A stretch of 57,872 bases of DNA, taken from positions 150,215 through 208,086 of the forward strand of contig JAFGHI010000047.1 of assembly GCA_016930235.1 (NCBI GenBank), written 5' to 3'. A program made the translations under genes and the position numbers. The DNA comes from Candidatus Omnitrophota bacterium (GTDB taxonomy: Bacteria > Omnitrophota > Omnitrophia > Omnitrophales > Aquincolibacteriaceae). Every line of letters starts with the position of its first letter. Position 1 is the stretch's first letter. Positions 27,634-35,317 of the stretch are shown here, in pieces. The notes beneath the pieces are model-generated. The model searched no databases. It worked only from the letters and a program-made list of their open reading frames with translations, and was not told the origin of the DNA.

Positions 27634-27672
27634 TCTTTTCTCGCATAGTCCTGGAAGGAAATAAGTTACGGA

Positions 27673-27701
27673 AGTATACACCAAACTTATAATAGAGGCA
27701 A
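27673..27701 (-). promoter_or_regulatory. Candidate sigma-70-type promoter of the giant gene
   Basis: On the minus strand TTGCCT, a 17-base spacer and TATACT lie about 40 bases upstream of the start ATG, giving a leader of about 33 bases. Upstream of the ATG the ribosome binding site is weak (GAGAAAAG). An earlier ATG in the leader opens a nine-codon ORF (MREKNGLPK) overlapping the true start. Confidence 0.6.
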
Positions 27702-27820
27702 TTAAAGCCTTTAGAAAAGATGAACGATGACCGCTATGGATAAGCGATGTTAGTTTTTACTAGGATAAAAATTCTGCGATCTTCTGGTTGGTTTTAACTT
27801 ACTATTGAAGTGGAATTATT

Positions 27821-28915
27821 CTAGACATTAAAGCGGAATAACATGACATCGCCGTCTTGGACAACATAGTCCTTACCTTCAATACGCAATAGCCCTTTTT
27901 CTTTGACAGCAAGCGCCGATCCTAATTCGATCAAATCATTCGCCTTCATGGTCTCTGCCCGGATAAATCCCCTTTCAAAATCGGAATGGATCTCACCGGC
28001 AGCTTGAGGGGCCTTGGTTCCACGTCGGACTGTCCACGCTCTGACTTCTTTTTCACCCGCCGTAAAAAAGGTAATCAGATCCAACAAATGGTAAGCCGCC
28101 CTAATGAGGGAATAAAGACCCGGCTCTTTCAAATTCAAAGCCTGCAAAAATTCTATTCTTTCTGCCTCTGAAAGGTCCATGATTTCTGCTTCCACTTTGC
28201 CGGAAATTACAACCGTTTCCGATCCGTCTTCGGCGGCGATCTTTCTGACCTTTTCAACATGCGGTCCGCCCTCAGGAAGTTGATCCTCCGAAACATTGGC
28301 GCAATAAAGGACGGGTTTGAGGGTGAGAAAACATAAATCCCGGATTTTTAATTTCTCTTCTTCGGCAAAGGGAATCCTTCTGAGAGGAATTCCTCCCTCC
28401 AGAGCGGCCTTAACTCTTTCATAAAGGCCCATCATTTCACGGGCCTCTTTGTCTCCTGACTGCGCTAACCTTTCAGTTCTCGAAATCCGTCCGTTGATCG
28501 TTTCCAAATCTTTCAAACATAGCTCGGTATCAACCACCTCAATATCAGCAATGGGGTCGATCTTTCCTGCGACATGAACAATATTAGGATCTTCAAAGCA
28601 ACGGACGACGTGCAAAATGGCCTCCACCTCTTTGATATGTCCCAGAAACTGATTGCCTAATCCTTCTCCCTCGGAGGCCCCTTTGACCAGTCCGGCAATG
28701 TCATAGAATTCAACAGCGGTCGGAGTCGTCTTTTCAGGTTGGTAAATCTTGCTTAAGGCCTCCAAACGCGGGTCGGGTACTTGGACAATTCCCTTATTGG
28801 GATCGATTGTACAGAAGGGGTAGTTGGAAGCCTGCGCCTTGGCATTCGATAACGTATTAAATATCGTAGACTTACCGACATTGGGCAAGCCTACAATCCC
28901 GCAATGAAGTCCCAT
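27821..28915 (-). CDS. ychF: Redox-/ribosome-associated GTPase YchF (OLA1 family)
   Basis: 364 residues, the full family length. The N-terminus MGLHCGIVGLPNVGKSTIFN contains the P-loop, followed by ASNYPFCTIDPN and DIAGLVKGASEGEGLGNQFL (G3 region) typical of the Obg-related YchF/OLA1 proteins, and the C-terminal TGS domain ends with KDYVVQDGDVMLFRF. YchF hydrolyses ATP and GTP, binds ribosomes and is implicated in stress responses. It sits alone on the minus strand, 187 bases upstream of the giant gene and divergent from the propeller gene. The start is preceded by AAGGAGG, 4 bases upstream of the ATG. Confidence 0.97.
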   Translation of the reverse strand: MGLHCGIVGLPNVGKSTIFNTLSNAKAQASNYPFCTIDPNKGIVQVPDPRLEALSKIYQPEKTTPTAVEFYDIAGLVKGASEGEGLGNQFLGHIKEVEAILHVVRCFEDPNIVHVAGKIDPIADIEVVDTELCLKDLETINGRISRTERLAQSGDKEAREMMGLYERVKAALEGGIPLRRIPFAEEEKLKIRDLCFLTLKPVLYCANVSEDQLPEGGPHVEKVRKIAAEDGSETVVISGKVEAEIMDLSEAERIEFLQALNLKEPGLYSLIRAAYHLLDLITFFTAGEKEVRAWTVRRGTKAPQAAGEIHSDFERGFIRAETMKANDLIELGSALAVKEKGLLRIEGKDYVVQDGDVMLFRFNV

Positions 28916-28975
28916 TTTTCCTCCTTGAAATGAGGTGCCAATATACCAAAATTTTAAGGAGAGTGAAATTTATTC

Positions 28976-29003
28976 TTGCATAATTATCATTATTACATAT
29001 AAT
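28976..29003 (+). promoter_or_regulatory. Sigma-70-type promoter of the propeller gene
   Basis: TTGCAT at 28976-28981, a 16-base spacer, and a consensus TATAAT at 28998-29003. Transcription would begin near 29010, downstream of the ATG at 29006 used in the ORF track. This favours the ATG at 29039, which also has AGAGG eight bases upstream. Confidence 0.75.
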
Positions 29004-29038
29004 CTATGAATAATAATCATATTCAAGAGGTGCTATGT

Positions 29039-30760
29039 ATGCGTTCTTGGGTCTTTTCATCCCTATTGGGATTTCCGCTTTTTGCTTTCGCAATCGGTCA
29101 ACCGGCCTGGCATAAACCGGTTCAGCCGCCGGCAGCGCATCAAATTATTTCGGTCATTGCGGATTCTGCGAATTCTTCCGCCATTCTCGCCGCAACGAAC
29201 CGTCAGCTTTTTCGTAAAGGAGAAATTGGACGCTGGGAAAAGATCTGCGATTTCCCTTCCCGCCTGGGCAATGTCACCCGCTTAATGACATTCCGACATC
29301 ATCCTGATTATGTTTATGCTTTAACCGACCGGGGAATTTTTAAAGGGCGTTACGATGGCACCCGGTGGGAATCTTTCTTCCGCGGAAAAAACGATCATGA
29401 AAATCATGTCTTGTCTCTCGTGACGATTACCGGAGAATCGACGATCTGGTTTGCCGGTACGCAAGGAGGGCTTTTCGAGTCACGCGACCAAGGCCGGCAT
29501 TGGAAGCAAATCGATTTTTTTGGCGAAGAAATGATTTCTCTCGTTTCACAAACCGGACAAGGGCTTTTCGTGATCCTCGATGACACGCTTTATGTTTCTG
29601 ATGATTGGGAACATTTTCAAAAATCACTGGCACTCTCCTCGGCCATCGAAGATGCCTTAAGTGGCGGAGAAGAAAATATCTTATCCGTTGCCGAAGTATC
29701 CTCTTCGGATTCAGGCCTCGGAACGAACGGCCCTTCCATTTTTGACCTCGCCGGCGAAGGCCAAACAACCTGGCTCGCAACAAAGAACGGCGTTTTTGAG
29801 CGCCAAGCTACCGGTAAGAGCTGGCGCAGGTTATCCGAAAGCGGCCTTTTGGATATTCGTGTCGAACACCTTGCGTTCGCCCCAATGTCAAAGCTCCTTT
29901 TTGCAGCCTCAAAAAACAGTATCTTTCAATACGATTCGGTATCTCAGCGATGGACAACTCTTCACAAAGGGTTTACACCCGCCAAAGTTTTTGATCTTTC
30001 CGTTATTGAACGTGAACAAGCTGAGGTGCTTCTTGCCTTAACCTCGGACGGGTTGATGGAATTCCCGGTGGTCCCGCCGGAAATAATCGCACCCGCGATT
30101 TGGATCCCGGCAGAAAACCAGATCAAACTCTTTGAAGAATTATTAGCACTCGAACCCACAGCCCGCGATGTTCAAAAAATGGTCATCGACTACGCCCATG
30201 TCAAAAACTCCAAAATCACGAGGTGGCATTGGTTGTCCCGTTTAAAGGCCCTCATCCCCAGCTTCGATTTCGGTTACGATGCTTCCCGCTCAAATAACAT
30301 CGATCTTGACCGAGGAAGCACCAATGACCCGGACGTTTACATCCTGGGCCCGGAAAATATTTCAAAAGGCTGGGATTGGAGTATCCATTGGCAGCTTGAG
30401 GACCTTCTTTTTAATTCGAGTCAAACGTCGATCGATTCGCGCGAAAAACTGATGGTGGAATTAAGACAAGATCTTCTTTCGGAAGCCACCCGCATTTATT
30501 ACGAGAGGCGCCGGCTCCAAACAGAGTTCGTTTTCTCTCCCGCAGAGTTTCATCAGGAACATTTGGACCGCTTAACCCGTTTGGATGAGCTGACTTCGCT
30601 TCTGGATGCATTCACTGACGGGGAGTTTGGGGAAAAGCTGGAGGAGATGTATGAAAGAAATCCGGCACTGAAAGGGCTGTGGAGTCTTAGTGGCGGCACA
30701 CCAGTGCACCAGAACACCATTGCACCAGCAAATCAAAATATTAAAAATCCTGCAGCATGA
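29039..30760 (+). CDS. Secreted beta-propeller-like (BNR/WD-type) protein
   Basis: 573 residues from the ATG at 29039, chosen over 29006 because the promoter -10 box and the AGAGG ribosome binding site only fit the later start. MRSWVFSSLLGFPLFAFA is a signal peptide. The body has repeated blades such as GGLFESRDQGRHWKQID and IFKGRYDGTRWESF, matching BNR/sialidase-like or Ycf48-like propellers, followed by a helical C-terminal part (DLLSEATRIYYERRRLQTEF). A periplasmic or outer-membrane-associated role is inferred; the ligand is unknown. The last 20 residues (GGTPVHQNTIAPANQN) are encoded by repeat DNA that forms an inverted repeat around the next gene, so the native C-terminus may be altered. 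Confidence 0.85.
   Translation: MRSWVFSSLLGFPLFAFAIGQPAWHKPVQPPAAHQIISVIADSANSSAILAATNRQLFRKGEIGRWEKICDFPSRLGNVTRLMTFRHHPDYVYALTDRGIFKGRYDGTRWESFFRGKNDHENHVLSLVTITGESTIWFAGTQGGLFESRDQGRHWKQIDFFGEEMISLVSQTGQGLFVILDDTLYVSDDWEHFQKSLALSSAIEDALSGGEENILSVAEVSSSDSGLGTNGPSIFDLAGEGQTTWLATKNGVFERQATGKSWRRLSESGLLDIRVEHLAFAPMSKLLFAASKNSIFQYDSVSQRWTTLHKGFTPAKVFDLSVIEREQAEVLLALTSDGLMEFPVVPPEIIAPAIWIPAENQIKLFEELLALEPTARDVQKMVIDYAHVKNSKITRWHWLSRLKALIPSFDFGYDASRSNNIDLDRGSTNDPDVYILGPENISKGWDWSIHWQLEDLLFNSSQTSIDSREKLMVELRQDLLSEATRIYYERRRLQTEFVFSPAEFHQEHLDRLTRLDELTSLLDAFTDGEFGEKLEEMYERNPALKGLWSLSGGTPVHQNTIAPANQNIKNPAA
30697..30719. repeat. Left arm of inverted repeat flanking the four-helix-bundle gene
   Basis: The sequence acaccagtgcaccagaacac matches the reverse complement of the right arm (31114-31136) at about 20 of 23 positions. 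The motif gcaccag recurs again just downstream (ttgcaccagc). It lies inside the 3' end of the propeller coding sequence. Confidence 0.7.
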
Positions 30761-31107
30761 AAAAGGGTTATAAAAAACTGATTGTTTGGCAAAAAGCAAA
30801 TGCATTAGCTCTCGAAATTTATCTTTCGACAAAAAACTTTCCAAAAGAAGAAATTTACGGCATCACATCTCAGATTAGAAGATCTGCCCTTTCAGTACCA
30901 ACAAACATTGTTGAAGGGTATGGTCGACAAGGGAAAAGAGAGTTAAAATATTTCGTTAACATTGCCCTGGGCTCTCTGGCTGAAACAGAATATCTTCTCG
31001 GCTTTTGTAAGGATCTCGGTCATTTAGAATCAAGCTCATATCAAAAATTACACCAGCTCCGACAAGAAGTTGGCAATTTGTTGTGGCGATTTTACGAATG
31101 TCTTTAA
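30757..31107 (+). CDS. Four-helix-bundle protein (23S rRNA intervening-sequence protein family)
   Basis: 116 residues. LIVWQKANALALEIYLSTKN, QIRRSALSVPTNIVEGYGRQ and FVNIALGSLAETEYLL are the hallmark blocks of the four-helix-bundle family first found inside 23S rRNA intervening sequences; similar proteins are common as stand-alone genes in environmental genomes. Function is unknown. Its ATG overlaps the stop of the propeller gene (ATGA), suggesting translational coupling. CACCAG-rich inverted repeats flank it, so it looks like a small mobile or inserted cassette. Confidence 0.93.
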   Translation: MKKGYKKLIVWQKANALALEIYLSTKNFPKEEIYGITSQIRRSALSVPTNIVEGYGRQGKRELKYFVNIALGSLAETEYLLGFCKDLGHLESSSYQKLHQLRQEVGNLLWRFYECL

Positions 31108-31113
31108 CTGATG

Positions 31114-31136
31114 TCTGGTGCTCTGGTGCGCCGGTG
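31114..31136. repeat. Right arm of inverted repeat flanking the four-helix-bundle gene
   Basis: The sequence ctggtgctctggtgcgccgg, immediately after the four-helix-bundle stop codon, is the inverted partner of 30697-30719. A transcript could fold the whole gene into one long stem-loop, as 23S intervening sequences do. It may also serve as a terminator-like structure between the convergent propeller/helix-bundle pair and rlmN. Confidence 0.7.
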
Positions 31137-31160
31137 TTCCTGCTTATATCGCTTCACTCT

Positions 31161-32222
31161 TCACGTTTCACGCCTTGCGTGATTCCGCGCGCTTTCGCGG
31201 GTGCGAAGCTGTCCGCATGCAGCATCGATATCCCGCCCGGCGGTTTGGCGGCAGGTCACGCGCACTCCTTTTTGTTCGAGAATCATCTGGAATTTTTTCA
31301 TCTGCTCCCTGGAAGGCGCCGGATAGGTAAATTCCTGAATGGGATTATACGGAATGAGATTGATCTTCGCCTTAAGCGTCTTGGCCAGCTTCGCTGCGGC
31401 CAACGCTTCTTCCCGGCTATCATTCATGCCCGGGATCAAGGTATATTCAAAGGTAATTTCTCTTTTTAAATCCCGGTGAACATTCAATAAAGTCTTCTTG
31501 AGATCGGCAACAGAATATTGACGGTTGACGGGAACCAATTGACTTCGGGTGGCCTCGATTGCGGAATGAAGCGACACGGATAATCTCACACGCCCTTTCG
31601 TCCTTCGAACAAATTCCAGTATTTTCTCCGGGATCCCGACCGTGGAAACGGTAATTCTTCGCGGCCCGAGCCCAAATCCTCGCGGTGCCGCGAGAATTTC
31701 AAGGGCTTTCATGACCGCTTCAAAATTATCAAGAGGCTCCCCCATCCCCATGAAAACGACGTTGGTTGCCTTCTCTTTCGTTTCCCTTTCAATCCATGCG
31801 ATTTGTTCGATTATTTCTCCGCAGGTCAAACTTCTCTCAAATTTCCCTTTGCCGCTTGCACAGAAAACACATTTTATCTTGCAGCCAAGCTGCGTCGACA
31901 CACAAATGGTCCGCCTGTCTTTTTGAACGATTAGAACGCTTTCGAGAATTTTTCCGTCTCTGTCGCAAAAAAGGTATTTGATCGACTGTTTGTCCCGGGA
32001 TGCCTTCTTTTCGCAAGGCGTCAATGTTAAAAGCGAATAATCCAAAGACAAGCTGTCCTTCAGGTCCGAAGGGAGATTGCCGGCCTCCTTAAGATCCGCG
32101 ATGTGCTTGCCATAAAGCCAGCCGATAAGCTGGGTTGCTCGGTAGGCGGGGAATTTCTTTTCCTCAACAACTTTTTTGATTTCTTCTTCGGTGAGCCCGT
32201 AAAGGGAGGGCTTTAAATCCAT
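31161..32222 (-). CDS. rlmN: Dual-specificity RNA methyltransferase RlmN
   Basis: 353 residues from the ATG at 32222 (MDLKPSLYGLTEEE). The longer start at 32303 in the ORF track would add 27 residues that lie inside corA and look non-native. The radical-SAM motif CKIKCVFC and the C-terminal block GRDIDAACGQLR with its methyl-accepting and catalytic cysteines are intact. The enzyme methylates C2 of A2503 in 23S rRNA and A37 of some tRNAs. It is the last gene of the ABC exporter - corA - rlmN run, overlapping the corA stop by 10 bases, so translational coupling is likely. Confidence 0.96.
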   Translation of the reverse strand: MDLKPSLYGLTEEEIKKVVEEKKFPAYRATQLIGWLYGKHIADLKEAGNLPSDLKDSLSLDYSLLTLTPCEKKASRDKQSIKYLFCDRDGKILESVLIVQKDRRTICVSTQLGCKIKCVFCASGKGKFERSLTCGEIIEQIAWIERETKEKATNVVFMGMGEPLDNFEAVMKALEILAAPRGFGLGPRRITVSTVGIPEKILEFVRRTKGRVRLSVSLHSAIEATRSQLVPVNRQYSVADLKKTLLNVHRDLKREITFEYTLIPGMNDSREEALAAAKLAKTLKAKINLIPYNPIQEFTYPAPSREQMKKFQMILEQKGVRVTCRQTAGRDIDAACGQLRTRESARNHARRET

Positions 32223-33196
32223 TTCTTGAATTTCATCCACACGAGCATCGCAAGCGAGGACCCGATCGCCAAGGCAATGGAAAAGGGATACCCGAACCGC
32301 CAATCCAGTTCCGGCATGTTCGTGAAATTCATCCCGTAAATACCCCCGATAATCAAAGCTGGCATGGTGAGCGTTGCTAACACGGTAAGATGTTTTACAA
32401 CCTCATTCAGTTTGTGGGAAGAATAGGAAAAGTAAGCCTGCAGAATGCTTGAGAGATTTTCATGAAATCCTTCCGCGATCCCATGGATACGCTGCAGATG
32501 ATCAAAAATATCCCGGAAATAAATCATATGGCTTTGGCGGATAAAAGAAGTAGGGACTCTCGTCAAATAATTGACCGTGTCCCGCTGGGGCGAAACAATG
32601 CGCCTGAGATAAAAGATATCTTCTTTCGTCTGCATGACCGTCGAAATAAAATCAGCCGGAGGATTATTGAAAATTTCCTTTTCGAGATTATCGATCCTAT
32701 CTTCATATTGATTGAGGAGCGGCTGGTAACTATCCACCAAATTATCCAAAACGGCATGCACCAGAAAATCGGTCCCTTTCCCCGCAAATCGGTCCGGTTT
32801 TTTGCGAATGAGTTCCCTCACCTGCGCGACCGGTTTGATTGGAATTTTATGAACCGTCACAACATAATTTTTCCCAAAAAAGATATCGAGCTCGAGCGTC
32901 CCAAGCTCTTCTCTGCTGGTCTCCTCATTGGTCTTCATCGTCACCGCATGGGTCACCAAAAAGAGATATTCCTCATAATCATCCACCTTCGGCTGGGAAT
33001 GATCCGAAAAACAGTCCTCAACGGCAAGCGGATGGAAATTGAACATCTCCACAAGGCATTCGCTCTCGAATTCGCTTGGGCTTTCTAAATCCACCCAAAG
33101 GAGGCAATCTTTGTCATGGATCGCCGCAAGCATCTCGGCCCTGGAGATATCCGTTTGAAGCGACTTATCTTTTTTGAATAAAAAGGTTTGGAGCAT
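32213..33196 (-). CDS. corA: Magnesium/cobalt transporter CorA
   Basis: 327 residues. The C-terminus has the two membrane helices with the diagnostic selectivity motif GMN (IYGMNFTNMPELDW), preceded by the long helical cytoplasmic funnel. CorA forms a homopentameric inner-membrane channel for Mg2+. The ATG overlaps the stop of the upstream permease gene (TAATG), with GAGGAAA as ribosome binding site, so the two are translationally coupled. Its association with the ABC exporter is probably operonic, without a known functional link. Confidence 0.95.
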   Translation of the reverse strand: MLQTFLFKKDKSLQTDISRAEMLAAIHDKDCLLWVDLESPSEFESECLVEMFNFHPLAVEDCFSDHSQPKVDDYEEYLFLVTHAVTMKTNEETSREELGTLELDIFFGKNYVVTVHKIPIKPVAQVRELIRKKPDRFAGKGTDFLVHAVLDNLVDSYQPLLNQYEDRIDNLEKEIFNNPPADFISTVMQTKEDIFYLRRIVSPQRDTVNYLTRVPTSFIRQSHMIYFRDIFDHLQRIHGIAEGFHENLSSILQAYFSYSSHKLNEVVKHLTVLATLTMPALIIGGIYGMNFTNMPELDWRFGYPFSIALAIGSSLAMLVWMKFKKWI

Positions 33197-33960
33197 TATT
33201 TCCTCAATTTAAATCCGATTCGAAACATATATACAGTAACTATAAACAATGAAAGAAACAACAAAAAAACGACCCACATGCTGAATCCGACCGAGGCATC
33301 GGAAACTCCAAGCATCCCGTAACGAATGCCGCTGACCATATAAAAAATGGGGTTGTACCTTGTGATCCATTGAAGTGCCTCGGGGACCATGTCCATGGAA
33401 TTGAAAACACCGCCGAGGAAAACAAGAGGTGTAATCACAAAGGTCGTCATAATCGTCAGATGCTCGAATTCCTCGGCAAAGAGCGCAATCATCATCCCAA
33501 CGGCCGAAAAAGTCAGCGAAACAAACACAAAAAAATAAAAAACCGTCAAAGGATGAGCTACCGGAAATTGAACAAAAAGAAGGGAGACGCCATAAACACC
33601 CGTTGCCACGACAAAACTCCGAACGAGACCTCCAATCAACATGGCCGCCACCATCTCCCAATAGGAAAGAGGCGTCACTAAAAGTTCCTCGATATTATTC
33701 GCCCATCGGGAAATAAAAAGGGAGCTTGAGGCATTGGTATACGATCCTTCAATGACATACATCATGATGAGGCCTGGAATAAGGAATGTCAGATAAGACA
33801 CCCCCTGAACCTCCTGGATCCTGGCACCCAGCGAAAAGCCGAAGATAAAGATATAAAGAAAGCTTGAAACAATCGGGGGAAAGATCGTCTGCGTAAAAAC
33901 CGACAGAAACCGGTAAATTTCTCTAATCACTAATGTTCTAAAGCCGACAAAGGTTCTCAT
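33196..33960 (-). CDS. ABC-2 type transporter permease
   Basis: 254 residues with six predicted membrane helices, for example YLTFLIPGLIMMYVIEGSYT and LTIMTTFVITPLVFLGGVFN, the latter being the conserved ABC-2 block ahead of the last helices. FNSMDMVPEALQWITRYNPI is typical of the family used for export of lipids, polysaccharides or drugs. It lies directly downstream of its ATPase partner (one-base gap) and overlaps corA. The substrate cannot be deduced. Confidence 0.92.
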   Translation of the reverse strand: MRTFVGFRTLVIREIYRFLSVFTQTIFPPIVSSFLYIFIFGFSLGARIQEVQGVSYLTFLIPGLIMMYVIEGSYTNASSSLFISRWANNIEELLVTPLSYWEMVAAMLIGGLVRSFVVATGVYGVSLLFVQFPVAHPLTVFYFFVFVSLTFSAVGMMIALFAEEFEHLTIMTTFVITPLVFLGGVFNSMDMVPEALQWITRYNPIFYMVSGIRYGMLGVSDASVGFSMWVVFLLFLSLFIVTVYMFRIGFKLRK

Positions 33961-33961
33961 A

Positions 33962-34876
33962 TCACTTTTTCCTAATCAATTTCAGGAAAGCATCTTCCAG
34001 CGTAGGCCGTCGGACCCCGATCCGTTCGACTTCTGTCCCCCGATGACAGAGCGCCTTTAGCACTTTCGAGATCGCATCCCCCTTGTCCTCGAATCGAAGT
34101 TTTTTTCCGCCGTCTTCATAGATAAGGGACAACGATTCAAGTTCTTTCGGCCGTTCGGTGATTTTATTTTTTAAATAAAACTCGACCTCTTCCCCGCTCA
34201 TGGTACGGATAAGATTTTCGGTCGGCTCGAGCGCTACGATTTTCCCCTGATGAATCACACCGATGCGACTGCAAAGTTTTTCGGCCTCTTCAATATAATG
34301 CGTTGTCAAAAAAATGGTCGTCCCTTTCTGGTTCAACTCCCGGATAAAATCCCAAAGCCAGTAACGGAGCTCCAGATCAACGCCGGCAGTGGGTTCATCA
34401 AGGATAAGGATTTTGGGTTGATGCATGAGGGCGCGCGCAATCAAGAGCCTTCTTTTCATTCCGCCTGAGAGTTTTTTATAACCCTCTCGCCTTTTATCCC
34501 ATAGCCCGAAGAGATTCAAAAGTTCGTGCGCCCTTTTTCTTGCTTCCTCTCTTAAAAGGCCAAAATAGCCCGCCTCAAACGTAAGAATTTGCTCGGCCGA
34601 AAGGAACGGATCAAAATTAAACTCCTGAGGAACCAGCCCGATTTGTGCGCGGGCCAACCGGTAATCCCGGCGGACATCATGGCCCAGCACGCTGACACGT
34701 CCCCGCTGATAATTCGCAAGCCCCGTCACCACACTAATCGTGGTCGTTTTCCCGGCGCCGTTGGGACCCAGAAAACCAAAAAACTCTCCCGGTGCGACTT
34801 CAAACGAAATATCATCAATCGCCCGAAAGCGCCGGTAAAATTTGGTTAAATGCTGAATGGCTATGGCTGGTGTCAT
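33962..34876 (-). CDS. ABC-2 exporter ATP-binding protein
   Basis: 304 residues. Walker A GPNGAGKTTT, the signature LSGGMKRRLLIARALMHQP, Walker B ILILDEPTAGVD and the H-loop TTHYIEEAE are all present, so it should be an active ATPase. The C-terminal extension (about 80 residues) is typical of exporter ATPases of the CcmA/NodI type. It is the first gene of the minus-strand operon ATPase - permease - corA - rlmN. Confidence 0.95.
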   Translation of the reverse strand: MTPAIAIQHLTKFYRRFRAIDDISFEVAPGEFFGFLGPNGAGKTTTISVVTGLANYQRGRVSVLGHDVRRDYRLARAQIGLVPQEFNFDPFLSAEQILTFEAGYFGLLREEARKRAHELLNLFGLWDKRREGYKKLSGGMKRRLLIARALMHQPKILILDEPTAGVDLELRYWLWDFIRELNQKGTTIFLTTHYIEEAEKLCSRIGVIHQGKIVALEPTENLIRTMSGEEVEFYLKNKITERPKELESLSLIYEDGGKKLRFEDKGDAISKVLKALCHRGTEVERIGVRRPTLEDAFLKLIRKK

Positions 34877-34923
34877 TGTTAAATACCGCGTATTCAGTGC
34901 GGATCATGCCCGGATGTGCGTGT

Positions 34924-35187
34924 TTATTTGCTTAATTTCCCAAGGCTTTCCCGTAGTATTTGTTTTAAGGTCGTTTTCCCTTTTGCCGTTTTAAAATAGG
35001 TTTCACGCCTTATAGCATCTTTTTTGGACAGATGCGCTTCATCGTAAACTAATTCAAACGGCCTTCTTGGTGCCGTAGACTTCGTCTTGCCCGAGTTATG
35101 ATCATGTAATCGTTATTCCATATTATGAGTAAACCCGACATAAAACTTTCCGTCAAAGCTGCTCAGAAGAATATAAACGAAGTACAT
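34924..35187 (-). pseudogene. GIY-YIG family endonuclease-like gene with in-frame stop
   Basis: Not in the ORF track. Starting at ATG 35187, with AGGAAG as ribosome binding site, the frame reads MYFVYILLSSFDGKFYVGFT, then HNME, then TAA at 35113-35115, then RLHDHNSGKTKSTAPRRPFE and LVYDEAHLSKKDAIRRETYF, ending at TAA 34924-34926. Without the internal stop this is a complete 87-residue single-domain GIY-YIG (UPF0213-like) protein; the stop replaces the residue before RL, normally Lys or Glu, so one base change (AAA or GAA to TAA) explains it. Recoding or a sequencing error are alternatives. Confidence 0.88.
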
Positions 35188-35207
35188 AAACTCGTCTTCC
35201 TGTTATT

Positions 35208-35316
35208 GCCCTGTACCAGTCGAACATCCAAAAAACACTGACTCCGGTACAGGGCTCGCCATGAACCTGAGCTGCAAGATCAAGTCCAAGAATGGATCTT
35301 GCAGCTCAGGTTCATG
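35208..35316 (-). repeat. tRNA-Ser 3'-flanking repeat, copy 1, with perfect 22-bp hairpin
   Basis: Arms at 35260-35281 and 35295-35316 are perfectly complementary over 22 bases (catgaacctgagctgcaaga...) around a 13-base loop, ending two bases from the 3' end of tRNA-Ser(GGA). Next to it ccctgtacc and ggtacaggg form a second stem. About 58 bases of this (ggtacagggctc-ccatgaacctgagc and neighbouring sequence) recur downstream of tRNA-Ser(TGA) near 51545-51605. Confidence 0.8.
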
Positions 35317-35317
35317 G

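Noticed and set aside
447-26784. Dozens of plus- and minus-strand ORFs of 60-165 codons in the ORF track
   Set aside because: They lie opposite or out of frame with the giant open frame, have no family features or consistent ribosome binding sites, and none matches its codon pattern; they are shadows.
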